Origin: Bacteroidota bacterium
GTDB taxonomy: Bacteria > Bacteroidota > Bacteroidia > AKYH767-A > OLB10
Assembly (NCBI GenBank): GCA_016713925.1
Contig: JADJOH010000008.1
Span: 558,001-622,000, forward strand
Direction: 5' to 3'
Length of the DNA: 64,000 nt
The notes below the pieces were generated by a model. The model saw only the letters and a program-made list of their open reading frames with translations, had not been told where the DNA came from and did not search any database. The translations under genes were made by a program, and so were the position numbers. This document shows, in pieces, positions 8,732 to 17,359 of the stretch. The number at the start of each line of letters is the position of its first letter. Position 1 is the first letter of the stretch.

Positions 8732-9006
8732 GCTGTCAAATGTAAGGAGTATAAATAGAACTTTTGAAAAATATAGCATCGTGGTAGCTGTGCAACTCTT
8801 ATCTTTTCATAAATATTTAAAAAACTGCCCGGTAACATAAAATTGAATGTTTTAGCGTCCCGGCAACTTGTAAAAGGATGTATGCCCGCTAAGGCTTCGG
8901 GGATTGTGTTTTAAATTTGGAAATGAAAATTAAAAATTCTTTGCAAAATAGGATCAGAAAATTCAATTCCGGAAAGGCGAATTGAATTTCGTGTTTAGAT
9001 AAAAAG

Positions 9007-9014
9007 TACATTTG
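9007..9014 (+). promoter_or_regulatory. Candidate -7 element upstream of the 9046 gene
   Basis: TACATTTG fits TAnnTTTG and lies 31 bases before the proposed TTG start. A TTG at 8982 is about 22 bases upstream and could be the -33 element. Confidence 0.45.
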
Positions 9015-9045
9015 TATACATTGATTTCGCTTACCCGTGAAATAA

Positions 9046-9579
9046 TTGAAAATAAATAACTTGAAACGCACCCTCTCAGTTTTCCTGTTTCTGCTGTTGG
9101 CTTTCCAGGCCGGAGGTTTATTATTTATCTATAGCGTTCAGCAGCACTATATCCAACATAGTATGCTTAGGGCGCTGAGTGGGAATGATGAAAGACTTGA
9201 AAAATTAATTTTGACAAAAGAAGTGTACTATGCTTCAAAAGTGAATCATTTTGAGATTTGCCTGGACGGGAAAATGTACGATATTAAGTCGGCAGACATG
9301 CAGGAAGAAACAGTAGAACTCCTGGCCATTCATGACAAAGAAGAGGAGAATGTTTTAGTAGAAATTCGAAAATTGATATGTCATAGTTCGGATAAACATT
9401 TACCCTACCCTCACTTGTTAAATAAATTACTGACGGTCTTTTATGATCAGGTGACTTTTGAAATGATCGCTCCTGAAATATTATCATTAGTAGAAAGCTC
9501 TTTACCACAAGATGATTTAAAGATAGCTTTGGGAATACATGTTGTTGCGACTCCTCCCCCTGAAAGCTTTTTTTGTTGA
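9046..9579 (+). CDS. Small membrane-anchored protein preceding a TonB-dependent receptor
   Basis: This 177-aa protein has one N-terminal hydrophobic segment (LSVFLFLLLAFQAGGLLFIYSV) and then a soluble, acidic, probably periplasmic part. No ATG lies near the N-terminus; translation would begin at TTG 9046 or TTG 9061. I do not recognise the domain. It lies 99 bases upstream of a TonB-dependent receptor on the same strand, which suggests a shared regulon or transcript. A role in uptake is inference only. Confidence 0.6.
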   Translation: MKINNLKRTLSVFLFLLLAFQAGGLLFIYSVQQHYIQHSMLRALSGNDERLEKLILTKEVYYASKVNHFEICLDGKMYDIKSADMQEETVELLAIHDKEEENVLVEIRKLICHSSDKHLPYPHLLNKLLTVFYDQVTFEMIAPEILSLVESSLPQDDLKIALGIHVVATPPPESFFC

Positions 9580-9678
9580 TTAGTTATATCATTCGCTTAT
9601 CGTCTTTGAATTTGTACACGGTCGTGAAACTCGTGTATTGATCGGGGCATCAATTTAACTTACCTTAAAATTAAAATT

Positions 9679-11886
9679 ATGAAACAACAAGTACTGCTTG
9701 TAGTAGCAGTGTTATATACGCATCTCTCCTATAGCCAGTCATCCTCTCCCGATACCAGCATAAATTCGCTGAATGAGGTGATTATCTCAGCCTCTAAAGG
9801 AGAAGAAACCCGGAAAACAGTTTCTCAGCAGGTGCAACTGATGACAGCGAAGGAGATCAGAGCAGCTCAATCTCAAACCACAGCAGATCTTCTCTCCAAT
9901 ACCGCGGGCATCTTTGTGCAGCGTAGCCAAATGGGAGGCGGCTCTCCTGTGTTGAGAGGATTTGAAGCCAGCCGTATCCTGATTGTAGTAGATGGTGTGC
10001 GGTTGAATAATCTGATTTACCGCAGCGGACATCTTCAAAACATCCTTTCTCTTGACAATAATAGTCTGGATAGAGTAGAAGTGCTGTTCGGTCCTTCTTC
10101 TACGATGTATGGCAGTGATGCATTGGGAGGTGTGATTCATATGTATACGCAACGTCCGGTGTTCGCCGAAGAGGGAAGCAAGCAACATCTGAAAGTGAAT
10201 GCCTTTACTCGTTTTGGAACTGCCAATGATGAATTTACCGGACATGTGGATGTAAATATCGGCGGTAAAAAATTTGCATCCTTTACATCGTTCACTTATT
10301 CTTCTTTCGGTGATTTGCGTGGAGGAGAAAATCAAAATCCTTTTTACGATAAGGAATTTGGTGTACGTCCATTTTATGTGGATCGTATCAACGGTGTGGA
10401 TTCACTCGTGAAAAATGATGATCGTTATCTGCAAGTGCAAAGCGGCTATAGTCAATATGACCTGGTACAGAAATTTGCATTTAAACAAAACGATAGAGTG
10501 ACACATGGTCTGAACATTCAGTATTCAAATACCACCGATGTGCCGCGTTACGATCGTTTAACAGATCCCGATGGAGATGGATTGCGAAATGCAGAGTGGT
10601 ACTATGGTCCGGGTGAACGAATGCTGGTAGCGTATGATCTGAATGTGAATAACGGGATCGGTTTTTTTCAATATATCCATGCCGGACTGAATTATCAGGC
10701 GGTTGCCGAAAGTCGTCATCAGCGCAGGTTTGGCCTCACCGGACTTCAGCATAGAGTGGAGGAAGTGGGAATAGCAGGACTGAATTTCGATCTGAAACAT
10801 ATCGCAGGGAATCAGGTCTTGCAGGTGGGTGTAGATGCACAGTACAACACCTTAACATCTACCGCTGAAGAAGAAAATATTGAGACAGGAGAAATTTCGG
10901 CACTGGATACCCGTTATCCGGATGGTGACAATACCATGAGCAATGCGGCCGTGTACCTCTCCCATAGCTGGAAAATCAATCCACACCTCACCTTAAATGA
11001 TGGAGTACGTGTGGGAATGAGTCAACTGAAATCGACCTTCGTGGATACCTCTTTTTTTAAATTTCCATTCAGCGAAGTCAGTCAGAACAATGTGGTGTAC
11101 TCGGGTAGTATCGGATTGATACATATCCCCAATGATGATTTGAAATTCTCGGTATTGTTGAGTTCAGGCTTCCGGGTTCCTAACGTGGACGACTTATCGA
11201 AAATATTTGAAACGGCACAGGGTACAGTGGTCGTCCCTAATGAGGATATTGAACCTGAGAAAACCATCACCGGTGAAATCGGTATCACTAAAATCTATAA
11301 TGGAAAAACGAGTTGGGAGAATACACTCTACTACACGGGATTTTTTGACGCGATTGTCACCGATGTGTTCAGTTATCAGGGAAAAGATTCGATTGTATAT
11401 GACGGTGTGTTGAGCCGCGTACTCGCCAATCAGAACCGGGACAAAGCCTTCATCTATGGTTTCTCCACAAGTTTCCGCACACGATTGATGGAAGAGTTAC
11501 TGTTGAGCCTGAGTGCAAGTTATACCTATGGCAGGGTGAAAACGGATAGTGCTGATGTACCTCTGGATCATATTCCTCCATTCGTGATGCGCATGGGTAT
11601 CAATTATACTTTTAACAAATTCAGCTCCGATTTTTATGTCAATTACAATGGCTGGAAAAGGCTGAAGGATTATTCATCCAGTGGAGAGGATAATTTGCAG
11701 TATGCTACTCCGGAAGGTATGCCCGCCTGGTTTACCATAAATCTGCGAGTTGCTTATCGGTTACATAAGCTGATAACGATTCAGGCAGGTGTAGATAATG
11801 TCTTCGATACACAATACCGGACCTTTGCCAGTGGGATCAATGCGCCGGGAAGAAATGTGTTCGGGACTTTGAGATTTCACTTCTAA
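9679..11886 (+). CDS. TonB-dependent outer-membrane receptor (heme/siderophore-receptor type)
   Basis: This 735-aa protein has a signal peptide (residues 1-20, ending SYSQ). A plug domain follows at about 30-155: NEVIISASKGEE as TonB-box region, then SPVLRGFEASRILIVVDGVRLNN and YGSDALGGVIHMYT. The rest is a 22-strand-type barrel ending in the typical aromatic residue (FGTLRFHF). There is no SusC-type carboxypeptidase-like N-terminal extension and no neighbouring SusD, so it belongs with metal, heme or cobalamin receptors rather than glycan importers. The plug resembles hemoglobin/transferrin/lactoferrin-type receptors. The ligand cannot be fixed from sequence. A hairpin terminator follows. 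Confidence 0.88.
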   Translation: MKQQVLLVVAVLYTHLSYSQSSSPDTSINSLNEVIISASKGEETRKTVSQQVQLMTAKEIRAAQSQTTADLLSNTAGIFVQRSQMGGGSPVLRGFEASRILIVVDGVRLNNLIYRSGHLQNILSLDNNSLDRVEVLFGPSSTMYGSDALGGVIHMYTQRPVFAEEGSKQHLKVNAFTRFGTANDEFTGHVDVNIGGKKFASFTSFTYSSFGDLRGGENQNPFYDKEFGVRPFYVDRINGVDSLVKNDDRYLQVQSGYSQYDLVQKFAFKQNDRVTHGLNIQYSNTTDVPRYDRLTDPDGDGLRNAEWYYGPGERMLVAYDLNVNNGIGFFQYIHAGLNYQAVAESRHQRRFGLTGLQHRVEEVGIAGLNFDLKHIAGNQVLQVGVDAQYNTLTSTAEEENIETGEISALDTRYPDGDNTMSNAAVYLSHSWKINPHLTLNDGVRVGMSQLKSTFVDTSFFKFPFSEVSQNNVVYSGSIGLIHIPNDDLKFSVLLSSGFRVPNVDDLSKIFETAQGTVVVPNEDIEPEKTITGEIGITKIYNGKTSWENTLYYTGFFDAIVTDVFSYQGKDSIVYDGVLSRVLANQNRDKAFIYGFSTSFRTRLMEELLLSLSASYTYGRVKTDSADVPLDHIPPFVMRMGINYTFNKFSSDFYVNYNGWKRLKDYSSSGEDNLQYATPEGMPAWFTINLRVAYRLHKLITIQAGVDNVFDTQYRTFASGINAPGRNVFGTLRFHF

Positions 11887-11920
11887 AAAATTTAATGGTT
11901 GAAAAGTGGCAATGACAATC

Positions 11921-11960
11921 AACACAGCGTTTGCAACAGGATCGTTACAAACGCTGTGTT
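11921..11960 (+). terminator. Hairpin terminator between convergent genes
   Basis: The 13-base arms AACACAGCGTTTG (11921-11933) and CAAACGCTGTGTT (11948-11960) are perfect complements around a 14-base loop. It sits between the receptor gene (+) and the symporter small subunit (-) and could stop transcription from both sides, although the T-run is short. Confidence 0.65.
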
Positions 11961-11975
11961 TAACTGAATTATAAA

Positions 11976-12104
11976 CTAATTATCAGAATAGGAATCCGGC
12001 TCTTTCTTCTTGGGCATGGTGAGTACGCGCCAGAAGAAGTAAATGGTCACCACTGTGATGATACTTTCTGCTCCTACCATCATTAGAATTGCATCTGCGT
12101 TCAT
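11976..12104 (-). CDS. MetS-like small subunit of an NSS-family transporter
   Basis: A 42-codon frame starts at the ATG at 12104-12102, which overlaps the TGA stop of the symporter gene by four bases (ATGA), and ends at TAG 11976-11978. The product has one hydrophobic helix (about residues 6-28) preceded by a short acidic start and followed by a basic/acidic tail PKKKEPDSYSDN. Size, topology and coupling to an NSS symporter match the MetS small subunit described with MetP in Corynebacterium methionine/alanine uptake. The family call is by architecture and context rather than detailed residue identity. Confidence 0.8.
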   Translation of the reverse strand: MNADAILMMVGAESIITVVTIYFFWRVLTMPKKKEPDSYSDN

Positions 12105-13687
12105 ACGGTTTTCCTCCCTTCTTTTAAGCGTTTTTTGTAGGCAATATAAACAAGATAACTAACGGCTACGAATATGCCCAATAATAATACACGGCTACCA
12201 TTCAGATAAGCCATTTGTTCATTGATGGCATCTATCCTCAGCGGATCAGTCGACAGGGCCAATTCTGCTTTTAGTGCCGTATTATTAATCTTGTTCCAAA
12301 TGTCCGGCAAGCTGGCAACGAAAACCCATCCTAAAATCAATGGCGTAATAAACTGAATGATGAAACGGAAGACAGGAGGCACTTTTATATCTGCACCCAT
12401 ATTGATCTCCTTCCATCCCTTGTCCATGCCAAATACCCATGCGAAGAGAATAATTTCGGCTAGCGCGAAGACAACGAGTGAAACGGTTCCCGCCCAATAG
12501 TCGTACTCATCAAAGACACCGTGGTTAAAGAATAAAACTGTGGGTAATCCTAAAATAAGAATGGCGAGACCAAATGTCCATGCTGAGCGCTCTCTCTTCC
12601 ATCCGAATTCGTCCATTAAAAATCCCATACAGGGAGTGCCCATAGCGAGTGATGAGGTAATACCGGCAAAGAATAATAATCCGAACCAAAACACACCGGC
12701 AACGGCAGCCAATGTATCTCCCCATTGCTGAAAGAGATAAGGAAGAGTCCGGAATCCTAAACCAAGTCCACCGGATTGTGTCATCTCCACTACTTTGTCA
12801 ATGCCCAGATATCCGATTGCAATAGGAATCAGGATTGAGCTACCCAATACTACTTCCACAAATTCATTCATCCATCCTGCGCTCATCGCATTCAATGCAA
12901 TATCATCTTTAGATTTTACATAAGACGCATAACATTGGATGGATCCCATACCAACAGATAGTGTAAAAAATATTTGTCCCGCTGCCGCCAGCCATACTTT
13001 CGCCGACCATATCGAATCATAATTAGGTGTCCAAAGGAAATTTAGTCCAACAGTTCCGTCGAAAATAGCACCCTGCTCTCCTGCTTTGATGGTTACCCCT
13101 TTTATTGCCAATAAAATTCCGAAGAGGATTAGCAAGGGCATTCCGATTTTCGCTACTTTCTCCACACCGCCACTGAGTCCCTTCGAAAGAATCCATGTAT
13201 TCAATGCCAGACAAAATAACCATACTATAACAGGCTCAAATCCTCCTCCTTGTAAATTAACATAATTATCAAAAAAGGAAGCAATTTGAGCAGAAGTTTG
13301 TCCGCTAAAAGATCCACTTATAGAATGCCAGATATATGCAAGTGTCCAGGATTCAAGATAACAATAATAAGCTGCTACTGCCAGATTGGTAAAAATTCCA
13401 AAAACACCAATATATTTCCAGATGACTCGTTTGGGATCCATCGAATCGAGTATAAATGGAGTACTATGGTGACCATGTCTCCCTCCGAAACGGCCCATTG
13501 ACCACTCCACAAATAAGAGGGGTATCCCCATCACGAGAAAACAAACCAGATAGGGAATGATAAATGCTCCACCGCCATTTTGGATAGCCTGAACAGGGAA
13601 ACGCAGGAAATTACCCAGCCCGACAGCATTCCCCGCCATGGCTAAGATGAGTCCAACACGTGAGCCCCAGTTTTCTTTATTGCTCAT
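12101..13687 (-). CDS. Sodium-dependent neurotransmitter:sodium symporter (NSS/SNF) family transporter
   Basis: This 528-aa inner-membrane protein has about twelve transmembrane helices. It starts at the ATG at 13687 (MSNKENWGSR). The TM1 signature GLILAMAGNAVGLGNFLRFP is the hallmark of NSS proteins and includes the Na+ and substrate-binding unwound segment. The family couples Na+ influx to uptake of amino acids or related compounds, and the linked 42-aa subunit suggests a methionine/alanine-type MetPS system. The frame extends eight codons upstream to 13711, but that lacks similarity. The gene is divergent from nhaD with 126 bases between the starts. Confidence 0.92.
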   Translation of the reverse strand: MSNKENWGSRVGLILAMAGNAVGLGNFLRFPVQAIQNGGGAFIIPYLVCFLVMGIPLLFVEWSMGRFGGRHGHHSTPFILDSMDPKRVIWKYIGVFGIFTNLAVAAYYCYLESWTLAYIWHSISGSFSGQTSAQIASFFDNYVNLQGGGFEPVIVWLFCLALNTWILSKGLSGGVEKVAKIGMPLLILFGILLAIKGVTIKAGEQGAIFDGTVGLNFLWTPNYDSIWSAKVWLAAAGQIFFTLSVGMGSIQCYASYVKSKDDIALNAMSAGWMNEFVEVVLGSSILIPIAIGYLGIDKVVEMTQSGGLGLGFRTLPYLFQQWGDTLAAVAGVFWFGLLFFAGITSSLAMGTPCMGFLMDEFGWKRERSAWTFGLAILILGLPTVLFFNHGVFDEYDYWAGTVSLVVFALAEIILFAWVFGMDKGWKEINMGADIKVPPVFRFIIQFITPLILGWVFVASLPDIWNKINNTALKAELALSTDPLRIDAINEQMAYLNGSRVLLLGIFVAVSYLVYIAYKKRLKEGRKTV

Positions 13688-13813
13688 ATAGATCCGTTCA
13701 TATTTCTTCAAACATAGAAATTATTTTACAAATAGCAAATCATTTCACATTTGGCGAGATATTCCTCCGGGTATCGCCCTCATACGATTGAAATTATTTA
13801 TTTTGCAGTCATT

Positions 13814-15085
13814 ATGGAAGCGATTATTGTTACGATATTTATTCTGGGATATGCAGCGATTACCTTAGAGCACCCACTGAAAATCAATAAGTCAGCATCA
13901 GCTTTGCTAACAGGAGTGTTGGTGTGGACCATCTGGATCTTATGGAGTCCGGGCAATGTATTGGAAGTGGAGCAGGAGTTGTCACATCATCTCAGTGGGG
14001 CTGCAGCTATCATTTTCTTCCTTCTGGCCGCCATGACCATCGTTGAATTAGTTGATGCCCATGATGGATTTACGATTATTACTTCTGCTATTCATACGCG
14101 TGATAAAGCAAAATTGCTGTGGATCATCTGCATGATATCCTTTTTTCTTTCAGCAGTACTGGATAATCTGACGACCACCATTGTTATGGTTTCTCTTGCC
14201 CGGAAAATTTTAAGAAACCAGGAGGACCGGATGATGTTCGCAGGGATGATTGTGATCGCTGCCAATGCGGGCGGTGCCTGGTCGCCTATTGGGGATGTAA
14301 CTACAACGATGCTTTGGATAGGCGGGCAGGTGAGCGCCTCAGCAATTATTCAGAATCTCTTTGTACCATCCGTTGTTTGTTTGCTTATTCCGCTCTACTT
14401 TGCCGGCAGAACGATGAAAGGGAAGGTGGAGGAAGTGGTGACTGCAGAGGAAGAAGTCTCCATCACTACACGTCGTGAAAGAAATACTATTTTCTTTGTG
14501 GGAATAGGTGCTTTGGTTTTTGTACCGGTTTTTAAGACGATTACTCATCTCCCACCCTATATGGGAATTTTATTTGGTCTCGGATTTTTATGGGCCGTAG
14601 TGGAGTTCATTCACCGAAGGAAAGAAGATGAGCAAAAAGAATACTATTCTGTATCGAAAGCCTTGCAACGCATCGACACGCCCAGTGTATTGTTCTTCCT
14701 CGGAATTTTAATTGCTATCGGTGCATTGGAAAGTACCCATATTCTAGGTCATTTGGCGCAATGGATGAATGATGAAATCGGGAATCTTACGCTCATCATT
14801 ACAGGTATTGGATTTTTATCTGCCATTGTAGATAACGTTCCGCTGGTAGCGGCAAGTATGGGAATGTATGATCTAGCTACTTATCCCATGGACGATTTTC
14901 TCTGGGAATACATGGCCTATTGCGCGGGAACAGGCGGCAGCATTCTCATCATCGGTTCTGCAGCAGGAGTAGCAGCCATGGGTATGGAGAAAATTTCATT
15001 TATTTGGTACATTAAAAAAATTAGTCTGTTTGCAATGATTGGATATGCAGCGGGTGCGTTAGTATACGTTGGATTAAATATGTAA
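13814..15085 (+). CDS. nhaD: NhaD-type Na+/H+ antiporter
   Basis: This 423-aa polytopic protein of the ion transporter superfamily starts at the ATG at 13814 (MEAIIVTIFILGYAAI); the frame is open to 13751 but that part is not membrane-like. NhaD-typical blocks are visible: VLDNLTTTIVMVSL, NAGGAWSPIGDVTTTMLWIGG, and near the C-terminus FLSAIVDNVPLVAASM and CAGTGGSILIIGSAAGVAAMG. It likely extrudes Na+ or Li+ in exchange for protons. The neighbours are a Na+-coupled symporter (divergent) and a Ca2+/Na+ exchanger (downstream), forming an ion-gradient block. Confidence 0.9.
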   Translation: MEAIIVTIFILGYAAITLEHPLKINKSASALLTGVLVWTIWILWSPGNVLEVEQELSHHLSGAAAIIFFLLAAMTIVELVDAHDGFTIITSAIHTRDKAKLLWIICMISFFLSAVLDNLTTTIVMVSLARKILRNQEDRMMFAGMIVIAANAGGAWSPIGDVTTTMLWIGGQVSASAIIQNLFVPSVVCLLIPLYFAGRTMKGKVEEVVTAEEEVSITTRRERNTIFFVGIGALVFVPVFKTITHLPPYMGILFGLGFLWAVVEFIHRRKEDEQKEYYSVSKALQRIDTPSVLFFLGILIAIGALESTHILGHLAQWMNDEIGNLTLIITGIGFLSAIVDNVPLVAASMGMYDLATYPMDDFLWEYMAYCAGTGGSILIIGSAAGVAAMGMEKISFIWYIKKISLFAMIGYAAGALVYVGLNM

Positions 15086-15135
15086 TGAATGTGTGAGAAA
15101 ATGGTGTGGAGAATTCAAATTATATATTTAATCAT

Positions 15136-16137
15136 ATGAAAACTTTATTTACTGATAGTTTCCTCTTTATAATATGCGCGGCAATCATTTTTTTTGCCGG
15201 GAAACGAATATCCTATTATGGCGATATAATTGCAGAACTCACCGGATTTGGAAAGGCCTGGATAGGTTTAATTCTGATGGCAAGCATCACCTCTTTACCG
15301 GAACTAATGGTGGGTATTAGCTCTGTAGCAATTGTAGAATCGGCTGATCTTGCAGTAGGAGATATTTTAGGTAGTTGTGCTTTTAACCTGGGCATTCTTT
15401 CAGTATTAGATGCTTTCACCCCTAAAAATAAACCATTGTTTTCACAGGCTTCGCAAAGCCATGTGCTGGCAGCGTCTTTTGGATTGATTTTACTTACCAT
15501 GACAGGATTAGCTTTGTACCTGCCTGTCGATTTTATTTTAACTCCGGGGATTGGAATAACAAGTATACTTTTTATGGTTGTTTATTTGCTTTCCATAAGA
15601 ATAATTTTTCAGTACAACAGTCGCCAGCCAAAGAAAGATGAAATTGCACATCCTCATGAACAATTAACTTTGCGCCAGGCCGCATGGAGATATGCCGGAT
15701 TTGCGCTGATTATCATTGGCGCAGCTTTGTTTCTTCCTCATTTCGCTGAAAGAATTGCCGTTCATACCGGTTTGGGAAAATCATTTGTGGGTACCTTATT
15801 TCTGGCCATTTCAACTTCTTTACCGGAAATTGCAGTTTCAATTGCTGCACTTAGAATTGGAGCAGTGGATATGGCCGTTGGAAATCTTCTTGGTAGTAAT
15901 ATTTTTAATATCCTTATTCTCTTTATTGATGATCTGTTTTATACGAAGGGGCATTTACTGAAAGATGCATCAGAAAGTAATTTAACATCTGTGTTTGCTG
16001 CAATACTTATGTCGGCTGTAGTAATTATTGGACTCACGTACAGATCCATTGGTAAAAAGCATCTTCTCGCCTGGGATACGATGGTAATCCTTTTGATTTA
16101 TATAGCTAATATTATATTACTCTATAAATTAAGCTGA
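15136..16137 (+). CDS. CaxA/YrbG-type calcium/sodium antiporter
   Basis: This 333-aa inner-membrane exchanger has the two inverted alpha repeats of the Na_Ca_ex family. Repeat 1 is SLPELMVGI with GDILGSCAFNLGIL; repeat 2 is SLPEIAVSI with GNLLGSNIFNILIL. The acidic residues in the SLPE motifs are the ion ligands known in the family. I prefer the ATG at 15136 (MKTLFTDSFLF) to a GTG at 15106. It starts 50 bases after nhaD and is probably cotranscribed. It likely exports Ca2+ using the Na+ gradient. Confidence 0.9.
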   Translation: MKTLFTDSFLFIICAAIIFFAGKRISYYGDIIAELTGFGKAWIGLILMASITSLPELMVGISSVAIVESADLAVGDILGSCAFNLGILSVLDAFTPKNKPLFSQASQSHVLAASFGLILLTMTGLALYLPVDFILTPGIGITSILFMVVYLLSIRIIFQYNSRQPKKDEIAHPHEQLTLRQAAWRYAGFALIIIGAALFLPHFAERIAVHTGLGKSFVGTLFLAISTSLPEIAVSIAALRIGAVDMAVGNLLGSNIFNILILFIDDLFYTKGHLLKDASESNLTSVFAAILMSAVVIIGLTYRSIGKKHLLAWDTMVILLIYIANIILLYKLS

Positions 16138-16343
16138 ATTTCGCGGCGGGGTTTCAACAATAAGCCGCTGGCTTCCGGCTACCAGCTGTGGGTTGAATGC
16201 TTAATACTATTTCCAATGTTGGAATTTTATCTTGCTATGAGAAGCAACTCCTCTCCACTTAGAGGAAAGTTCTGTAATATGTAGAAAAGATTTCATCTAA
16301 TTTAAAATAAGCCGGTAGCCGGTAGCTCACAGCCGGCAGCGAA
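16138..16343. repeat. Spacer with AGCCGGTAGCCGGTAGC repeats
   Basis: Two clusters of the dispersed 7-bp family lie here: an inverted one near 16162-16190 (GCCGCTGGCTTCCGGCTACC) and a direct one at 16308-16340. The spacer separates the convergent exchanger and receiver genes. Confidence 0.65.
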
Positions 16344-16865
16344 TCAATACCAACTCGGACTGGAACGAATCAATCCTTTTGTTTGAAGGATGACAACAAC
16401 GGCAATCATGATGAGCATGCCTACGCCAAAAAATATCATCAGCTTTTTATAGCGACTGGCATCACCTGCCATTTTATGATAGCGGTAAATATTAAATACG
16501 GTTTTTTCCGCTCTTAAAAATGCTCCTTCCCCTTTAACAATATAGTCAAAAGCACCATATTTCATGGTGTTCACGGCTACTTCAATCTGATCCTGGCCGG
16601 AAATCATCACCACTTCAATTTCGGCGCTGATTTTTTTTAGTTCTTTAAGGATATCGATACCGTCCATGGCATCCCGCACTTGCGAATTTAAATTGTAGTC
16701 GAGGAAAACGATAGAGGGAATTCTAACCTGAGATGCAGCTAAACATTCTTCTCCGGTAGGGAAAGCATGTATTTCATAAGCCGGCATTTTCTCCAGATTA
16801 TCTTTGAGCAATTCGCGCTGCATAGGTTCGTCATCGACGATATAAATAAGCGTTTTCTGTGCCAT
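16344..16865 (-). CDS. Response-regulator receiver protein with C-terminal membrane anchor
   Basis: This 173-aa protein has a CheY-like receiver at residues 1-122: acidic pocket VDDEP (D11, D12), phosphoacceptor Asp56 in FLDYN, and Lys111 in FDYIVK. A short linker follows and then one hydrophobic helix at about residues 142-160 (KLMIFFGVGMLIMIAVVVIL). A C-terminal transmembrane helix on a receiver is unusual; it would place the domain on the cytoplasmic face of the inner membrane. There is no DNA-binding output domain. It lies seven bases downstream of an Hpt gene, so it may be the terminal or reservoir receiver of that phosphorelay. Confidence 0.85.
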   Translation of the reverse strand: MAQKTLIYIVDDEPMQRELLKDNLEKMPAYEIHAFPTGEECLAASQVRIPSIVFLDYNLNSQVRDAMDGIDILKELKKISAEIEVVMISGQDQIEVAVNTMKYGAFDYIVKGEGAFLRAEKTVFNIYRYHKMAGDASRYKKLMIFFGVGMLIMIAVVVILQTKGLIRSSPSWY

Positions 16866-16872
16866 GGCGGGA

Positions 16873-17235
16873 TTAATTACCTAAATCACGAAGTGCCTTC
16901 TCTAATTCAGCACTGATGATTTCATATTGTTTTTTGAAGTTTTCAATTTGTACAGGAATGCGATCAAGATTGGATTGCTCACCGGCCATTTTCTCAATGT
17001 CTTTCACCAGTTCTTCTGAACCTTTTGCGCCAAAATATCCCAACTGTGGTTTCAGTGCATGTGCCGTTTGACGCAGACCCGACCAATCCTTACTCATCGT
17101 GTATAATTCCATCTGCTGGATGCTGATCGGAGCTCCGGTCAGAAACATGCGAATGTATTTTATCATTTTATCATTCGCTCCTCCGGTGAGGCTGCGCAGA
17201 TAGCTCAGGTCCGTAATTTGGGATAGTTGATCCAT
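16873..17235 (-). CDS. Histidine phosphotransfer (Hpt) domain protein
   Basis: This 120-aa all-helical protein has the Hpt phosphorylation motif RQTAHALKPQLGYFGA, with His59 as the likely phosphoacceptor. It ends in a coiled helix (residues 90-118). The family shuttles phosphoryl groups between receiver domains. It sits between the hybrid kinase gene (upstream) and the membrane-anchored receiver gene (downstream) on the same strand, which gives a complete kinase-receiver-Hpt-receiver path in three consecutive genes. Confidence 0.88.
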   Translation of the reverse strand: MDQLSQITDLSYLRSLTGGANDKMIKYIRMFLTGAPISIQQMELYTMSKDWSGLRQTAHALKPQLGYFGAKGSEELVKDIEKMAGEQSNLDRIPVQIENFKKQYEIISAELEKALRDLGN

Positions 17236-17359
17236 GGGGTAAAAGTATATTATTTATAGGGAAAGTTAAAATTTAACAGGGTTATCATCATAAGAATTAG
17301 CGATATTTTAAGCGATATCCTCAAGGATGACCTGTTGTACCGTGAAAGAGATACGAGTA

